From assembly GCF_945859825.1 (NCBI RefSeq), contig NZ_CAMAPC010000019.1, positions 28,861 to 92,860 on the forward strand: a DNA stretch of 64,000 nucleotides, written 5' to 3'. Every line of letters begins with the position of its first letter. The first letter of the stretch is position 1. Source of the stretch: Pseudoalteromonas holothuriae (lineage in GTDB: Bacteria; Pseudomonadota; Gammaproteobacteria; Enterobacterales; Alteromonadaceae). Positions 1 to 8,706 of the stretch are shown one piece after another. Under the pieces are notes generated by a model. The model was not told where the DNA came from, searched no databases, and saw only the letters and a program-made list of their open reading frames with translations. The translations under genes were made by a program, and so were the position numbers.

Positions 1-2573
1 CTGATTTTGATGCACCTTATGTGCCGGGTTGGGACTGTCATGGCCTGCCTATCGAGTTACAAGTAGAGAAAAAAGTTGGCAAACCTGGACAGAAAGTTTC
101 AGCAGCAGAGTTTCGTGAAAAGTGTCGAGCGTATGCAGCAAAGCAGGTTGAAGGGCAAAAAGCAGACTTTAAACGCCTTGGCGTGTTTGGTGATTGGGAT
201 AAACCTTACTTAACAATGAACTTTGATTTTGAAGCCAATGCTATTCGTGTATTGGGCCGCATTATTGATAAAGGTCATTTACATAAAGGTGCAAAGCCTG
301 TGCACTGGTGTACTGATTGTGGTTCAGCCTTGGCTGAAGCCGAAGTTGAATATCAAGATAAACAATCACCAGCGATTGATGTGCGTTTTGATTTTGTTGA
401 CCAAATCGCGGTTGTTAATGCATTTGAGCTTGCACAAGGTCATGAAGGTACGGGTACAGTAAGCACTGTTATATGGACTACCACACCTTGGACGCTTCCT
501 GCAAACCGAGCTGTGGCCGTAAATGAGCGACTTGAGTACGCGCTAGTCCAAGTAGAAGACGAAGGCAAAGAGCAGCGTATTATCCTGGGTTCTGAGTTAG
601 TTAAAGATGCTATTGACCGTTTTGGCTTTAAGCACTTTCACGTACTTGGTTACGTAAAAGGTCACGCGCTTGAAAATTTACGTGTCGCGCACCCATTTTT
701 AGAAATTGATGTGCCTGTGATTTTAGGTGAGCACGTAACTACAGATTCGGGTACGGGTATTGTTCACACAGCGCCTGGTCATGGTCCGGAGGATTTTTCG
801 GCAGGTCTTGCATATGGTTTAGAGGTTGCTAATCCAGTTGGGGCTAACGGTGTATTTTTACCAGATACGCCTATTTTTGCGGGACAACACGTGTTTAAAG
901 CGAATGCGAGTATTGTTGACCACTTAGTCGAAAATGGCACTTTGATGCATCATCATGCGCTTTTACATAGTTACCCACATTGTTGGCGACATAAAACGCC
1001 TATCATTTTCCGGGCTACACCGCAGTGGTTTGTGAGCATGGACCAAGCTAATTTACGCCAAGATTCATTAAGCGAAATTGCGAATACGCAATGGCTTCCT
1101 GAGTGGGGTGAAAATCGTATTGCGAATATGGTAGAAGGGCGCCCTGATTGGTGTATATCTCGTCAGCGCACTTGGGGTGTACCTATTGCATTATTTGTTG
1201 ATAAAGACACCGGTGCCTTGCACCCTAACACTCAAGAGTTGATTGAACAAGCGGCTAAATTAGTTGAAGAAAAAGGCATTCAAGCTTGGTATGACTTAGA
1301 CCCTGAAACGTTGCTTGGTGATGATGCTCAGCAGTTTGTTAAAGTACAAGATACATTAGACGTGTGGTTTGACTCCGGCGTAACTCATTCGTGCGTTGTT
1401 GATGCTCGTGAAGAGTTAACGGGGCCAGCTGATTTATACCTTGAAGGATCAGATCAACACCGTGGCTGGTTTATGTCATCAATGATGACGTCAGTGGCAA
1501 TAAATGGCCATGCCCCTTATCGTCAAGTTTTAACACATGGCTTCACTGTTGACGAAAACGGCCGCAAGATGTCTAAATCATTAGGCAATGTGATCTCGCC
1601 GCAGAATATAATGAATAAGCTCGGCGCGGATATCTTACGTTTATGGGTTGCATCAACAGATTACACTGCTGAAATGACGGTATCGGATGAAATCTTTAAA
1701 CGCTCAGCTGATCGTTACCGCCGTATTCGTAACACCAGTCGTTATTTATTAGCCAATTTAAGTGGTTTTAATCCAGCAACAGACTTAGTTGCAGTGCAAG
1801 AAATGGTTGAGTTAGATCGTTGGATTGTGGCACGCGCGGCAGAACTGCAAAAAGAAATTGTCAGCGCTTATGACAACTATCAAATGTTAGTTGTAACACA
1901 GAAGCTTATGAACTTCTGTACAGGCGAGCTTGGGTCATTCTACCTTGATGTGATTAAAGACCGCCAATATACGGCGAAAAGTGACAGTCATGCGAGACGT
2001 TCATGCCAGTCAGCGCTGTATCATATTGCTGAAGCGATGACGCGTTGGATGGCTCCTATCATGAGTTTTACGGCTCAAGAAATTTGGGAAGCACTACCAG
2101 GTGAGCGAGGCCAATTCGTCTTTACCGATGTTTGGTATGCAGGTCTTGAAAATGTAACAGAAGGCCAATTGAGCAATGATTATTGGCAAAATCTACTTGC
2201 AGTGCGTGATGAAGTAAACCGAGTGCTTGAAAGTGCACGTAAAGAAGAGCTAATAGGTGCAACCTTACAAGCTGAAGTAACACTTTATACGGGTGATGAT
2301 CTAGCTGATTCGTTAAAGCGTATTGGCGATGAGCTTCGGTTTGTATTATTAACCTCAAAAGCTAAAGTTGAAGTGGTGAATACCAAACCTGAAGGTGCCA
2401 TTGCAACTGAAATTGATGGTTTGTACATTGCACTAAGCGCGACTCAATCCGCTAAATGTGAGCGTTGTTGGCACTACTGTGACGATGTAGGCTCACATGA
2501 TGGACATGAAGAGCTATGTGGTCGTTGTGTGAGCAACGTAGAAGGTGAAGGCGAACAGCGTCAATTTGCATAG
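1..2573 (+). CDS. ileS: Isoleucyl-tRNA synthetase, 5' end missing
   Basis: Charges tRNA-Ile with isoleucine in the cytoplasm (class I aminoacyl-tRNA synthetase, with editing domain). The frame is open from base 3, so the start codon and roughly the first 85-90 residues, including the HIGH motif, lie outside the window. Seen: the conserved PGWDCHGLPIE segment at the left edge, the editing-domain TTPWTLPAN motif, KMSKS at 1566-1580, and a C-terminal zinc finger (CxxC at 2457-2468, second pair near 2513-2530). The rest aligns with E. coli IleS to its end. It is followed after 9 bases by lspA, the usual ileS-lspA arrangement. The gene is truncated by the window edge, not by mutation. Confidence 0.98.
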   Translation, partial: DFDAPYVPGWDCHGLPIELQVEKKVGKPGQKVSAAEFREKCRAYAAKQVEGQKADFKRLGVFGDWDKPYLTMNFDFEANAIRVLGRIIDKGHLHKGAKPVHWCTDCGSALAEAEVEYQDKQSPAIDVRFDFVDQIAVVNAFELAQGHEGTGTVSTVIWTTTPWTLPANRAVAVNERLEYALVQVEDEGKEQRIILGSELVKDAIDRFGFKHFHVLGYVKGHALENLRVAHPFLEIDVPVILGEHVTTDSGTGIVHTAPGHGPEDFSAGLAYGLEVANPVGANGVFLPDTPIFAGQHVFKANASIVDHLVENGTLMHHHALLHSYPHCWRHKTPIIFRATPQWFVSMDQANLRQDSLSEIANTQWLPEWGENRIANMVEGRPDWCISRQRTWGVPIALFVDKDTGALHPNTQELIEQAAKLVEEKGIQAWYDLDPETLLGDDAQQFVKVQDTLDVWFDSGVTHSCVVDAREELTGPADLYLEGSDQHRGWFMSSMMTSVAINGHAPYRQVLTHGFTVDENGRKMSKSLGNVISPQNIMNKLGADILRLWVASTDYTAEMTVSDEIFKRSADRYRRIRNTSRYLLANLSGFNPATDLVAVQEMVELDRWIVARAAELQKEIVSAYDNYQMLVVTQKLMNFCTGELGSFYLDVIKDRQYTAKSDSHARRSCQSALYHIAEAMTRWMAPIMSFTAQEIWEALPGERGQFVFTDVWYAGLENVTEGQLSNDYWQNLLAVRDEVNRVLESARKEELIGATLQAEVTLYTGDDLADSLKRIGDELRFVLLTSKAKVEVVNTKPEGAIATEIDGLYIALSATQSAKCERCWHYCDDVGSHDGHEELCGRCVSNVEGEGEQRQFA

Positions 2574-2582
2574 GAGCAATAC

Positions 2583-3083
2583 GTGACTAACACAACTCAA
2601 AAAAGTGGTTTAGTCTGGTTATGGCTGAGTCTACTGCTTTTTGCAGTAGACTACGTAACCAAAGCCGTGGTAGTTGCAAATATGGAACTCTATGAATCAA
2701 TAGAGTTATTACCATTTTTTAATTTTACTTATATGCATAACTACGGCGCCGCTTTTAGTTTTTTAAGTGAAGCGGGCGGATGGCAGCGTTGGTTTTTAAG
2801 TGTTATCGCAATTGCTATCAGTGCACTTTTACTGTATTGGTTGAAAAAATTATCGGCGAGCAGCTGGGTACTATGCGGCGCATACTCGATGGTACTTGCT
2901 GGCGCCATCGGTAATCTTGTAGATAGATTAATACATGGTTATGTGATCGACTTTTTACATTTCTACTATAAAAATTGGCACTACCCTGCGTTTAACGTGG
3001 CTGATATGGCGATTGTTTGTGGCGCTGGGTTATTGATCTTTGATGCCTTTAAAGGTGATAAAGCGCAGGAGAGAAAAGCATGA
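2583..3083 (+). CDS. lspA: Lipoprotein signal peptidase (signal peptidase II)
   Basis: Inner-membrane aspartyl protease that removes signal peptides from diacylated prolipoproteins. The 166-residue length is usual and four hydrophobic segments are visible. Both catalytic aspartates are present: D114 in GNLVDR and D141 in FNVADMA. The start is GTG, chosen because AGGAG lies just upstream at 2573-2577 and the N-terminus then aligns with the family. The stop overlaps the fkpB start (ATGA), so the two are probably translationally coupled. Lipoproteins encoded in this window, such as BamD and MltD, would be its substrates (inference). Confidence 0.97.
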   Translation: MTNTTQKSGLVWLWLSLLLFAVDYVTKAVVVANMELYESIELLPFFNFTYMHNYGAAFSFLSEAGGWQRWFLSVIAIAISALLLYWLKKLSASSWVLCGAYSMVLAGAIGNLVDRLIHGYVIDFLHFYYKNWHYPAFNVADMAIVCGAGLLIFDAFKGDKAQERKA

Positions 3084-3520
3084 GTGAGCAAGTGATTGGC
3101 CCAAAATCTGAAGTAGTGTTTCACTTTTCAATTAAGCTTGAAGATGGCTCTGCGGCTGATTCAACCAAAGTACATAACAAACCGGCCAAGTTGTTTATGG
3201 GGGATGGTAGCCTTACTGATAACTTTGAAAAGTGTTTGCTCGGTTTAAAAACTGGGCAAAGTAAGTCGTTTGACTTACGGCCAGAAGATGCATTCGGTCA
3301 ACCAAACCCTGATAATATTTATTATTTAGATCGCAGCAAGTTTGGCGCTGATACTCCTGCTAAAGTGGGGAGTATCATTGCATTTACTCAACCTGATGGT
3401 ACTGAATTACCTGGATTAGTACGTGAAGTTGCTGGTGATTCAGTAACCGTTGATTTTAACCACCCTCTGGCTGGGCAACCAGTTACCTTTGAAGTTGATA
3501 TTCTTGAGGTAAAAAACTAA
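3080..3520 (+). CDS. fkpB: FKBP-type peptidyl-prolyl isomerase, SlpA/FkpB type
   Basis: Cytoplasmic proline isomerase and chaperone of the SlyD/SlpA group. The 146 residues show the FKBP fold with the inserted-flap pattern: an opening FHFSIKLEDGS strand, the middle LGLKTGQSKSFDLRPEDAFG block, and the late VDFNHPLAGQPVTF strand typical of SlpA/SlyD. It lacks SlyD's His-rich metal-binding tail. It overlaps lspA by 4 bases and ispH by 1 base, so it is in the middle of a tightly coupled operon. The lspA-fkpB-ispH order is the same in E. coli. Confidence 0.95.
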   Translation: MSEQVIGPKSEVVFHFSIKLEDGSAADSTKVHNKPAKLFMGDGSLTDNFEKCLLGLKTGQSKSFDLRPEDAFGQPNPDNIYYLDRSKFGADTPAKVGSIIAFTQPDGTELPGLVREVAGDSVTVDFNHPLAGQPVTFEVDILEVKN

Positions 3521-4449
3521 TGGATATTTTGCTGGCAAACCCTCGTGGCTTTTGCGCTGGTGTTGACCGTGCTATTAGCATTGTTGAGCGTGCGTTAGAT
3601 ATTTTTGAAAAGCCAATTTATGTGCGTCATGAAGTTGTTCACAATAAATATGTTGTGGATGGTTTGCGCAAACGAGGGGCTGTGTTTGTTGAAGAGTTAC
3701 ATCAGGTACCAGATGAAAGCATCGTTATTTTTAGTGCGCATGGGGTATCTCAACAAGTACGGCAAGAAGCAAAGCGCCGTGAGCTAAAGGTATTTGATGC
3801 AACTTGCCCTTTGGTCACTAAAGTGCATATGGAAGTAACTCGTGCCAGTCGTAAAGGCACTGAATGTGTGCTCATTGGTCACCACGGTCACCCAGAGGTT
3901 GAGGGGACAATGGGGCAATACAATAACCCAAATGGTGGTATCTACTTAGTTGAAACACCAGATGATGTTGACAATTTACAAGTCAAAGATGCAGCGAATT
4001 TATTTTACTGTAGCCAAACCACTTTGTCGGTTGATGATACAGCAGATGTTATTGATGCATTGCGCAACAAGTTTCCACAAATTCACGGGCCTCGTAAAGA
4101 TGACATTTGTTATGCAACGCAAAACCGTCAAGATGCAGTGCGAGATTTATCAGATAAAGTTGATATTTTATTGGTCGTTGGGGCAAAAAATAGCTCTAAC
4201 TCCAATCGACTAAGGGAACTTGCTGATAAGATGGGAACCCAAGCTTACCTTATTGATGATGCTGACAGTGTGGACGTTAATTGGTTTACAAACGTTAGGC
4301 GTGTTGGCGTAACGGCTGGCGCATCTGCGCCAGAAGTGTTAGTGCAGCAAGTCGTCACAAGATTGAAAGAGCTAGGAGGCAACATGGTTGTTGAAAACCC
4401 AGGTGAAGAAGAAAACGTGGTCTTCGCTGTTCCTATTGAACTTAGATAG
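3520..4449 (+). CDS. ispH: 4-hydroxy-3-methylbut-2-enyl diphosphate reductase
   Basis: Last step of the non-mevalonate isoprenoid pathway: reduces HMBPP to IPP and DMAPP using a [4Fe-4S] cluster. All three cluster cysteines are visible at C12 (GFCAGVDRA), C96 (DATCPLV) and C197 (DDICYAT), with H41 and H124 in the conserved substrate-binding positions. At 309 residues it is a normal length. The ATG overlaps the fkpB stop by one base. The downstream neighbour is a signalling gene instead of a pilin gene, although in Pseudomonas pilin genes follow ispH closely. Confidence 0.98.
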   Translation: MDILLANPRGFCAGVDRAISIVERALDIFEKPIYVRHEVVHNKYVVDGLRKRGAVFVEELHQVPDESIVIFSAHGVSQQVRQEAKRRELKVFDATCPLVTKVHMEVTRASRKGTECVLIGHHGHPEVEGTMGQYNNPNGGIYLVETPDDVDNLQVKDAANLFYCSQTTLSVDDTADVIDALRNKFPQIHGPRKDDICYATQNRQDAVRDLSDKVDILLVVGAKNSSNSNRLRELADKMGTQAYLIDDADSVDVNWFTNVRRVGVTAGASAPEVLVQQVVTRLKELGGNMVVENPGEEENVVFAVPIELR

Positions 4450-4467
4450 TCTTTAGCAAACAGCTTT

Positions 4468-5493
4468 ATGGTTAAGTCGAACGATTTAACATCGCAGCTG
4501 CTACCTACCATTATTACCTCAAGAGGTGTGCTGGCTATGCTAGTCACCTCGCAGATACTTGCTTGTGTCTTGGCATTTTCACCAATGAGTTATGAAGATG
4601 TTTGGGTTCGCTTAGGCATGTTTAGTTTATTCATTCACTGTGTTAGTGCTGTCGGGTTTAGCTTACTATATTTTTTACAAGCTCAATTGAGTCGCTGTAA
4701 TATGTTCAGCCAAGCAACCGTAATTATTATTATTTTTGAATGTATAACGGCAACACTTAGTATCGCAGTGCCATTTTTAACTCCCATTGAGGGCCTTGAG
4801 GTTGATGGGTCATTTGTGTTGAAGAATATGACGATTTGCCTATTTGTATCGTTATTGTTCATTCACTCCATGAGTATTTTTTTAGATAAACTACAAACAG
4901 TTGAAGCTTTATCACAAGTAGAGCTAGAAGCATTGAGCGCACGTATTAGGCCCCACTTTTTGTATAACAGCTTAAACACAATAGCAGAACTAACACACAT
5001 AGATAAAAATCATGCAGAGCAAGCCGTTATAACGCTAGCACAATTATGCAAAGCAACGATGTGTACTCAGCAATTAAGTTCTTTAAATGACGAGCTGCAA
5101 TTAGCACGTCAATATGTTGAGTTAGAACGATGGCGATTTAGTGAACGCTTGTCAGTCAATTGGAGTATGCCGAGCAGTATTCCAAATGTGCAAATTCCTG
5201 TCTTAAGCGTACAGCCTTTGCTGGAAAATGCCGTAATCTATGGGGTAGAAACTAACCCCGAATTGACACAAATAGACATTGAACTTACGCTTTATAAGCG
5301 ACAGATAGAACTTAAGATCTGTAATAGTTACCACCACACTGATGTTCACTCACATCAAGGTCAGGGAATGGCGCAAAATAATATTCGTGCACGGTTAGCG
5401 TTGCACTTTGGTAATAAAGCAACTTTGCAAACGCAGCAAACTCAGGATAAATATACAGCGCTACTTATTATTCCTATAGGTGAAAAGTCATGA
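4468..5493 (+). CDS. LytS/AlgZ-family sensor histidine kinase
   Basis: Membrane sensor of the His_kinase (PF06580) group, 341 residues. The N-terminal 140 residues hold about four hydrophobic segments. The phospho-acceptor box is RPHFLYNSLN with H163, followed by an N-box LLENAVIYG (N254) and a G-box-like GQGMAQNNIRARL. It has no separate periplasmic sensor domain. It overlaps the next gene, a LytTR regulator, by 4 bases, so the two form a two-component pair. Placement before pilV-W-X-Y1-E recalls FimS/AlgZ-AlgR, which controls the fimU-pilVWXY1Y2E operon in Pseudomonas aeruginosa; that functional match is an inference. No clear ribosome site precedes the ATG. Confidence 0.88.
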   Translation: MVKSNDLTSQLLPTIITSRGVLAMLVTSQILACVLAFSPMSYEDVWVRLGMFSLFIHCVSAVGFSLLYFLQAQLSRCNMFSQATVIIIIFECITATLSIAVPFLTPIEGLEVDGSFVLKNMTICLFVSLLFIHSMSIFLDKLQTVEALSQVELEALSARIRPHFLYNSLNTIAELTHIDKNHAEQAVITLAQLCKATMCTQQLSSLNDELQLARQYVELERWRFSERLSVNWSMPSSIPNVQIPVLSVQPLLENAVIYGVETNPELTQIDIELTLYKRQIELKICNSYHHTDVHSHQGQGMAQNNIRARLALHFGNKATLQTQQTQDKYTALLIIPIGEKS

Positions 5494-6155
5494 AGTACAT
5501 GGTTGTTGATGATGAACCGTTGGCGCGCCAACGCATTAAAAGGTTGATTGCTCCTTTGCATGATTATGAGTGTATTGCAGAGACAGGAAAACCTCAGGAA
5601 GTTTTGATGTTGGCTGAGCAGTTCCAACCGCAGTTGATTTTACTCGATATTAGTATGCCGGGTATGGATGGGTTAGAACTGGCAAAGTACCTAGCAGAAC
5701 TGACGTTTGCACCCAAGGTTATCTTTATTAGCGCGCATCCAGAATATGCGTTAGATGCCTTTAAGGTTTTTGCCAATGGGTACTTGGTGAAACCAGTGGA
5801 GCAAAATGAACTCCATATACTACTTCAGCGTTTGTTTCCCGCAAAAATTAAATATACCATTGGCAATCAAACTCGGTGGGTTGAAGTCGCTGATATACTG
5901 GTTGCAAGAGCACAAGATAAATATACTCAGCTATTTTTAAAATCTGGGCAGGCTGTAATAGATATAAGTCTTAAGCAACTGCTCAGTCTCTACTCACTGC
6001 ATTTCGTACAAGTGCATCGCAAAACGTTAGTAAAAAGTAGTGCAATGCAAGCCTTGATTCACAATAGCAAAGGTTACTTTGTGACGATTGACGGTTACCC
6101 CGATGAAATAGCAGTAAGTCGTCGTGCGGCTCAAGCGCTTAAGTTAAAAAACTAG
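5490..6155 (+). CDS. AlgR/LytTR-type response regulator
   Basis: A 221-residue DNA-binding response regulator. The receiver domain spans about residues 1-110: acidic pair D7/D8, phospho-acceptor D53 in LLDISMPGMDG, and K101 in LVKPVE. The LytTR DNA-binding domain follows, about residues 117-215 (HFVQVHRKTLV segment). Its start overlaps the kinase stop. Candidate target is the adjacent pilV operon, by analogy with AlgR in Pseudomonas. It could also be a general LytTR regulator unrelated to pili. No binding site was identified. Confidence 0.9.
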   Translation: MKYMVVDDEPLARQRIKRLIAPLHDYECIAETGKPQEVLMLAEQFQPQLILLDISMPGMDGLELAKYLAELTFAPKVIFISAHPEYALDAFKVFANGYLVKPVEQNELHILLQRLFPAKIKYTIGNQTRWVEVADILVARAQDKYTQLFLKSGQAVIDISLKQLLSLYSLHFVQVHRKTLVKSSAMQALIHNSKGYFVTIDGYPDEIAVSRRAAQALKLKN

Positions 6156-6663
6156 GGGCTTATATGGACTCCCTGCCAATGTCAAAAAGAAAGAGTTAAA
6201 ATAAATTAGATGCTTGCTTATATACGGGCTCAAATTGAGGGCTACTTTTGGCCTGTGATGTATTCTCACCTTCATGACTTCTGTTGAGCAGCTTATGCAA
6301 CTTCAGTCCCTAACAGTTTTTTGAAGGTCCCTCTTACTTATTTTAAGGCTCTTATTGACAAGCTTTAAGCCACAAGTAATCGTGCCTCATATTCTTTATG
6401 ATGTTTTTGCACTGCAAAAGCGGTTCTTATTGTTTTATTCGCTAAAGCAATTACCGCGACTTTCTTGCCTCGGCGAGCGGTTAATGTTTTTAACCAACTC
6501 TCTTTTTCACTGCAGTTTTCTCTTTTTCTAGTTGGGAAAATACCCGAACGACTGCTGTAAAAATACACAGCAAAGATAAACAGCCCCTAACCATTTATCG
6601 GTTACTTTTACCATTCATAGTAAAACAGCTTGTATATTTTACATGGTTTCATAAGCTAGTTTT
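6156..6663. other. Intergenic stretch holding a transposase remnant
   Basis: About 500 bases between the response regulator and pilV. The only coding trace is the broken transposase at 6365-6568 on the minus strand. Bases 6156-6364 lie downstream of that remnant and may be the end of the old insertion sequence; no clear terminal repeat was identified. Bases 6570-6663 are AT-rich and probably carry the pilV operon promoter, although no convincing -35/-10 pair was picked out. Confidence 0.5.
6365..6568 (-). pseudogene. IS110-family transposase, C-terminal fragment
   Basis: The 67-residue frame matches only the last part of IS110-type transposases: ARSG-like start, then EKESWLKTLTARRGKKVAVIA, LANKTIRTAF and a short tail. 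In the family this RRGKK-VA-ALANK block sits near the C-terminus of a protein of more than 300 residues. The DEDD catalytic domain and everything before the SSRSG segment are missing, and the sequence further upstream on this strand does not continue the protein. It is therefore a dead relic, left between the regulator pair and the pilin operon. Confidence 0.72.
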
Positions 6664-7245
6664 ATGAAACTTTTTTCGCAATTTAATATGTCTGATGTTA
6701 CTTTGAAAAACTCTGGGTTTACGCTGCTTGAAGTACTGATTGCATTTATGGTGCTCAGTTTTGGTTTGCTTGGTGCTGTGGCACTGCAAGCTAAAGCAAA
6801 ACAGGCAAGTTTTGATGCAATGCAGCGTGCTGCGGCAATTGCATTGGCCAATGATATTGTGCAGCGCTTAAGAGTGAATGATACGTTAGCACTCAGCGCT
6901 AACTATAAAGTAGTGTTTAACAGCACGACAACCTTGAGTCCGGTTACTCGTTGCTTTAGTACACAATGTAATTCTGCAACGATTGCAGCGATGGATATAG
7001 AGCATTGGCGTCAAGCAATACGAGCCAGAGAAAATACGGGGTCACTTGATAATACCACCGTATGTATTAAGCCATCAGTTGTGGGTGGTACTCGCAATCG
7101 TGGATATAACGTTGAGGTTGTGGTGGCGTGGCAAGGTAAGCAAGCAATGAAAGCAAGTGAAAAAAATCAGTCTATTAGCTGTGGAATTAAAAATGATAAC
7201 CGGCGATTAGTGGTGCTCAATAGTTACATTTTATTGAGGGCTTAG
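6664..7245 (+). CDS. pilV: Type IV pilus minor pilin PilV
   Basis: Minor pilin in the complex that primes type IV pilus assembly. The prepilin peptidase site is visible: a short leader, then G18/F19 (NSGFTLLEV) with Glu at +5, followed by a hydrophobic helix ending GLLGAVALQAKAKQ, characteristic of PilV. The 193-residue length is typical. An alternative ATG at 6688 would shorten the leader. It is first in pilV-pilW-pilX-pilY1-pilE, with 3 bases to pilW. In Pseudomonas a fimU gene usually precedes pilV; none does here. Confidence 0.93.
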   Translation: MKLFSQFNMSDVTLKNSGFTLLEVLIAFMVLSFGLLGAVALQAKAKQASFDAMQRAAAIALANDIVQRLRVNDTLALSANYKVVFNSTTTLSPVTRCFSTQCNSATIAAMDIEHWRQAIRARENTGSLDNTTVCIKPSVVGGTRNRGYNVEVVVAWQGKQAMKASEKNQSISCGIKNDNRRLVVLNSYILLRA

Positions 7246-7248
7246 CAC

Positions 7249-8244
7249 ATGAAAAATCAAGGCTTTTCTATAGTTGAATTACTGATTGCTTTGTTTATTG
7301 GCGTGTTAATTTTAGGGGGCGTTAGTGCAACTTATATCAGTATGAAAGTGACTACACGCGATACGATGACGATTGGTGAAATGCAAGAAACTGGTCGGCT
7401 AACATTGGATATATTAAAACGAGATATTGAGCAGGTTGGCTTTTGGGGCACTTTTTATGAAGAAGGTTTTAGCGACGAGAATGTTACCTTAGTTGATGGT
7501 ATTAAGACACCAAAAGGCGATTGCTTTGGTGGTATTAACAATGGCAGTTTTCCAAGTACTGATCCGACAAATTTTCGGTCAATCTTTTCAGCTCAAGCTT
7601 CGAGCAGTAACGCACTAAACTGTATTTTAAATGCAAAACAAAATACTGATGTAGTGCAGTTAAAATTTTTAGAAGGTAGCCCTCTTACCAGCAGTGGTGC
7701 TATGAATGATAATCGTTATTACTTTATTGCCGATCAAGAGCAGGCCATATTTACCTCAGGCGTTCAAAGAACAGCGTTGCCCACCGTTAACTCTACACTT
7801 TGGCCATATAGCCACCATGTATATTATATCAGTGAGCAATCTGTAACACTCAGGGGCCAACAGCTAACTATTCCAGTTTTATCCCGAAAACGCTTAACGG
7901 TAAAAGGAGGTATGTTTAGTGAAACGGTAATGGAAGGAGTTGAGGATATTCGCTTTGTCTTTGGCTTAGATACAAATGCCGATAACAGGGTTGATAGTTA
8001 CCGCAGTACAATAGATATGGTTGCTTCAGACTGGGAGCGGCTAAACGGTATTTTAACAGTACAAATTTTTGTATTAGTAAGGGCATTGGAACCTGATGCT
8101 GACTTGAATCTTAAAAATCAAATTTACACGTTGGGCTCTGACCCTGATAAGCGAGTACATACTTTTAGCGATAACTTTCGTCGTACTGTATTTTCTACCA
8201 CAGTAAGGCTTAATAACATGGGAACAATCATATGGCGTTTATAA
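7249..8244 (+). CDS. pilW: Type IV pilus minor pilin PilW
   Basis: Minor pilin of the pilus-tip priming complex. The prepilin leader is MKNQG, then FSIVELLIALFIGVLILGG, with the processing Gly and Glu+5 in place. The 331-residue length and late-domain cysteines fit PilW. A DTNADNRVD run around residues 242-250 could bind calcium (inference). It overlaps pilX by 13 bases, so the two are likely coupled. Processing would be by PilD, not encoded in this window. Confidence 0.93.
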   Translation: MKNQGFSIVELLIALFIGVLILGGVSATYISMKVTTRDTMTIGEMQETGRLTLDILKRDIEQVGFWGTFYEEGFSDENVTLVDGIKTPKGDCFGGINNGSFPSTDPTNFRSIFSAQASSSNALNCILNAKQNTDVVQLKFLEGSPLTSSGAMNDNRYYFIADQEQAIFTSGVQRTALPTVNSTLWPYSHHVYYISEQSVTLRGQQLTIPVLSRKRLTVKGGMFSETVMEGVEDIRFVFGLDTNADNRVDSYRSTIDMVASDWERLNGILTVQIFVLVRALEPDADLNLKNQIYTLGSDPDKRVHTFSDNFRRTVFSTTVRLNNMGTIIWRL

Positions 8245-8705
8245 AAAAACAACAAGGTATCGTATTGATCAGTGCCATGATTATGATTGTTGCGGTCAGT
8301 GCCATCGCCGTCGCTTTGATGAGTACTAGTAGTTTAGATTTGAAAATAACCAATGCGGCACAAGAGAGACAAGAAGCTGAAAGTATTCTTATGGGGGAGG
8401 TGCAACGGGCGATTGCGATGCAAACTGCATTAGAAGGAAATAGCTTATTTACGCGTAGCCGCCAGCAATTAGCACAAGGAAATAACACGTTCAACGGGCT
8501 CAATGGGGTAACAAATGCGGTAATTAGCTTAAACAAAGGCCCGATGGAAATTCAATGTCCTCGCTCTTATAGCTATACCTCAGGTGTAATTTGCAATATG
8601 ACACAATTAGAAACTTCGATTACCTATGGTACTAAAACTCAGCATACGGTTACAGTAGTAACGGGTATAGGTCAAGAAATGTTGAGCATTAAGGAGGGGC
8701 GTTGA
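8232..8705 (+). CDS. pilX: Type IV pilus assembly protein PilX
   Basis: Minor pilin-like protein, 157 residues. The N-terminus MAFIKKQQG-IVLISAMIMI matches PilX proteins, which have a processing glycine followed by a hydrophobic helix but lack the usual Phe at +1. After the helix comes LKITNAAQERQEAESI, typical of the family. The start lies inside the pilW 3' end. The next gene, pilY1, begins 2 bases after its stop with a strong AAGGAGGGG ribosome site at the end of pilX. Confidence 0.9.
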   Translation: MAFIKKQQGIVLISAMIMIVAVSAIAVALMSTSSLDLKITNAAQERQEAESILMGEVQRAIAMQTALEGNSLFTRSRQQLAQGNNTFNGLNGVTNAVISLNKGPMEIQCPRSYSYTSGVICNMTQLETSITYGTKTQHTVTVVTGIGQEMLSIKEGR

Positions 8706-8706
8706 T

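Noticed and set aside
4245..4547. 100-residue minus-strand frame over the ispH/kinase junction
   Set aside because: Overlaps two well-supported genes and has no family resemblance.
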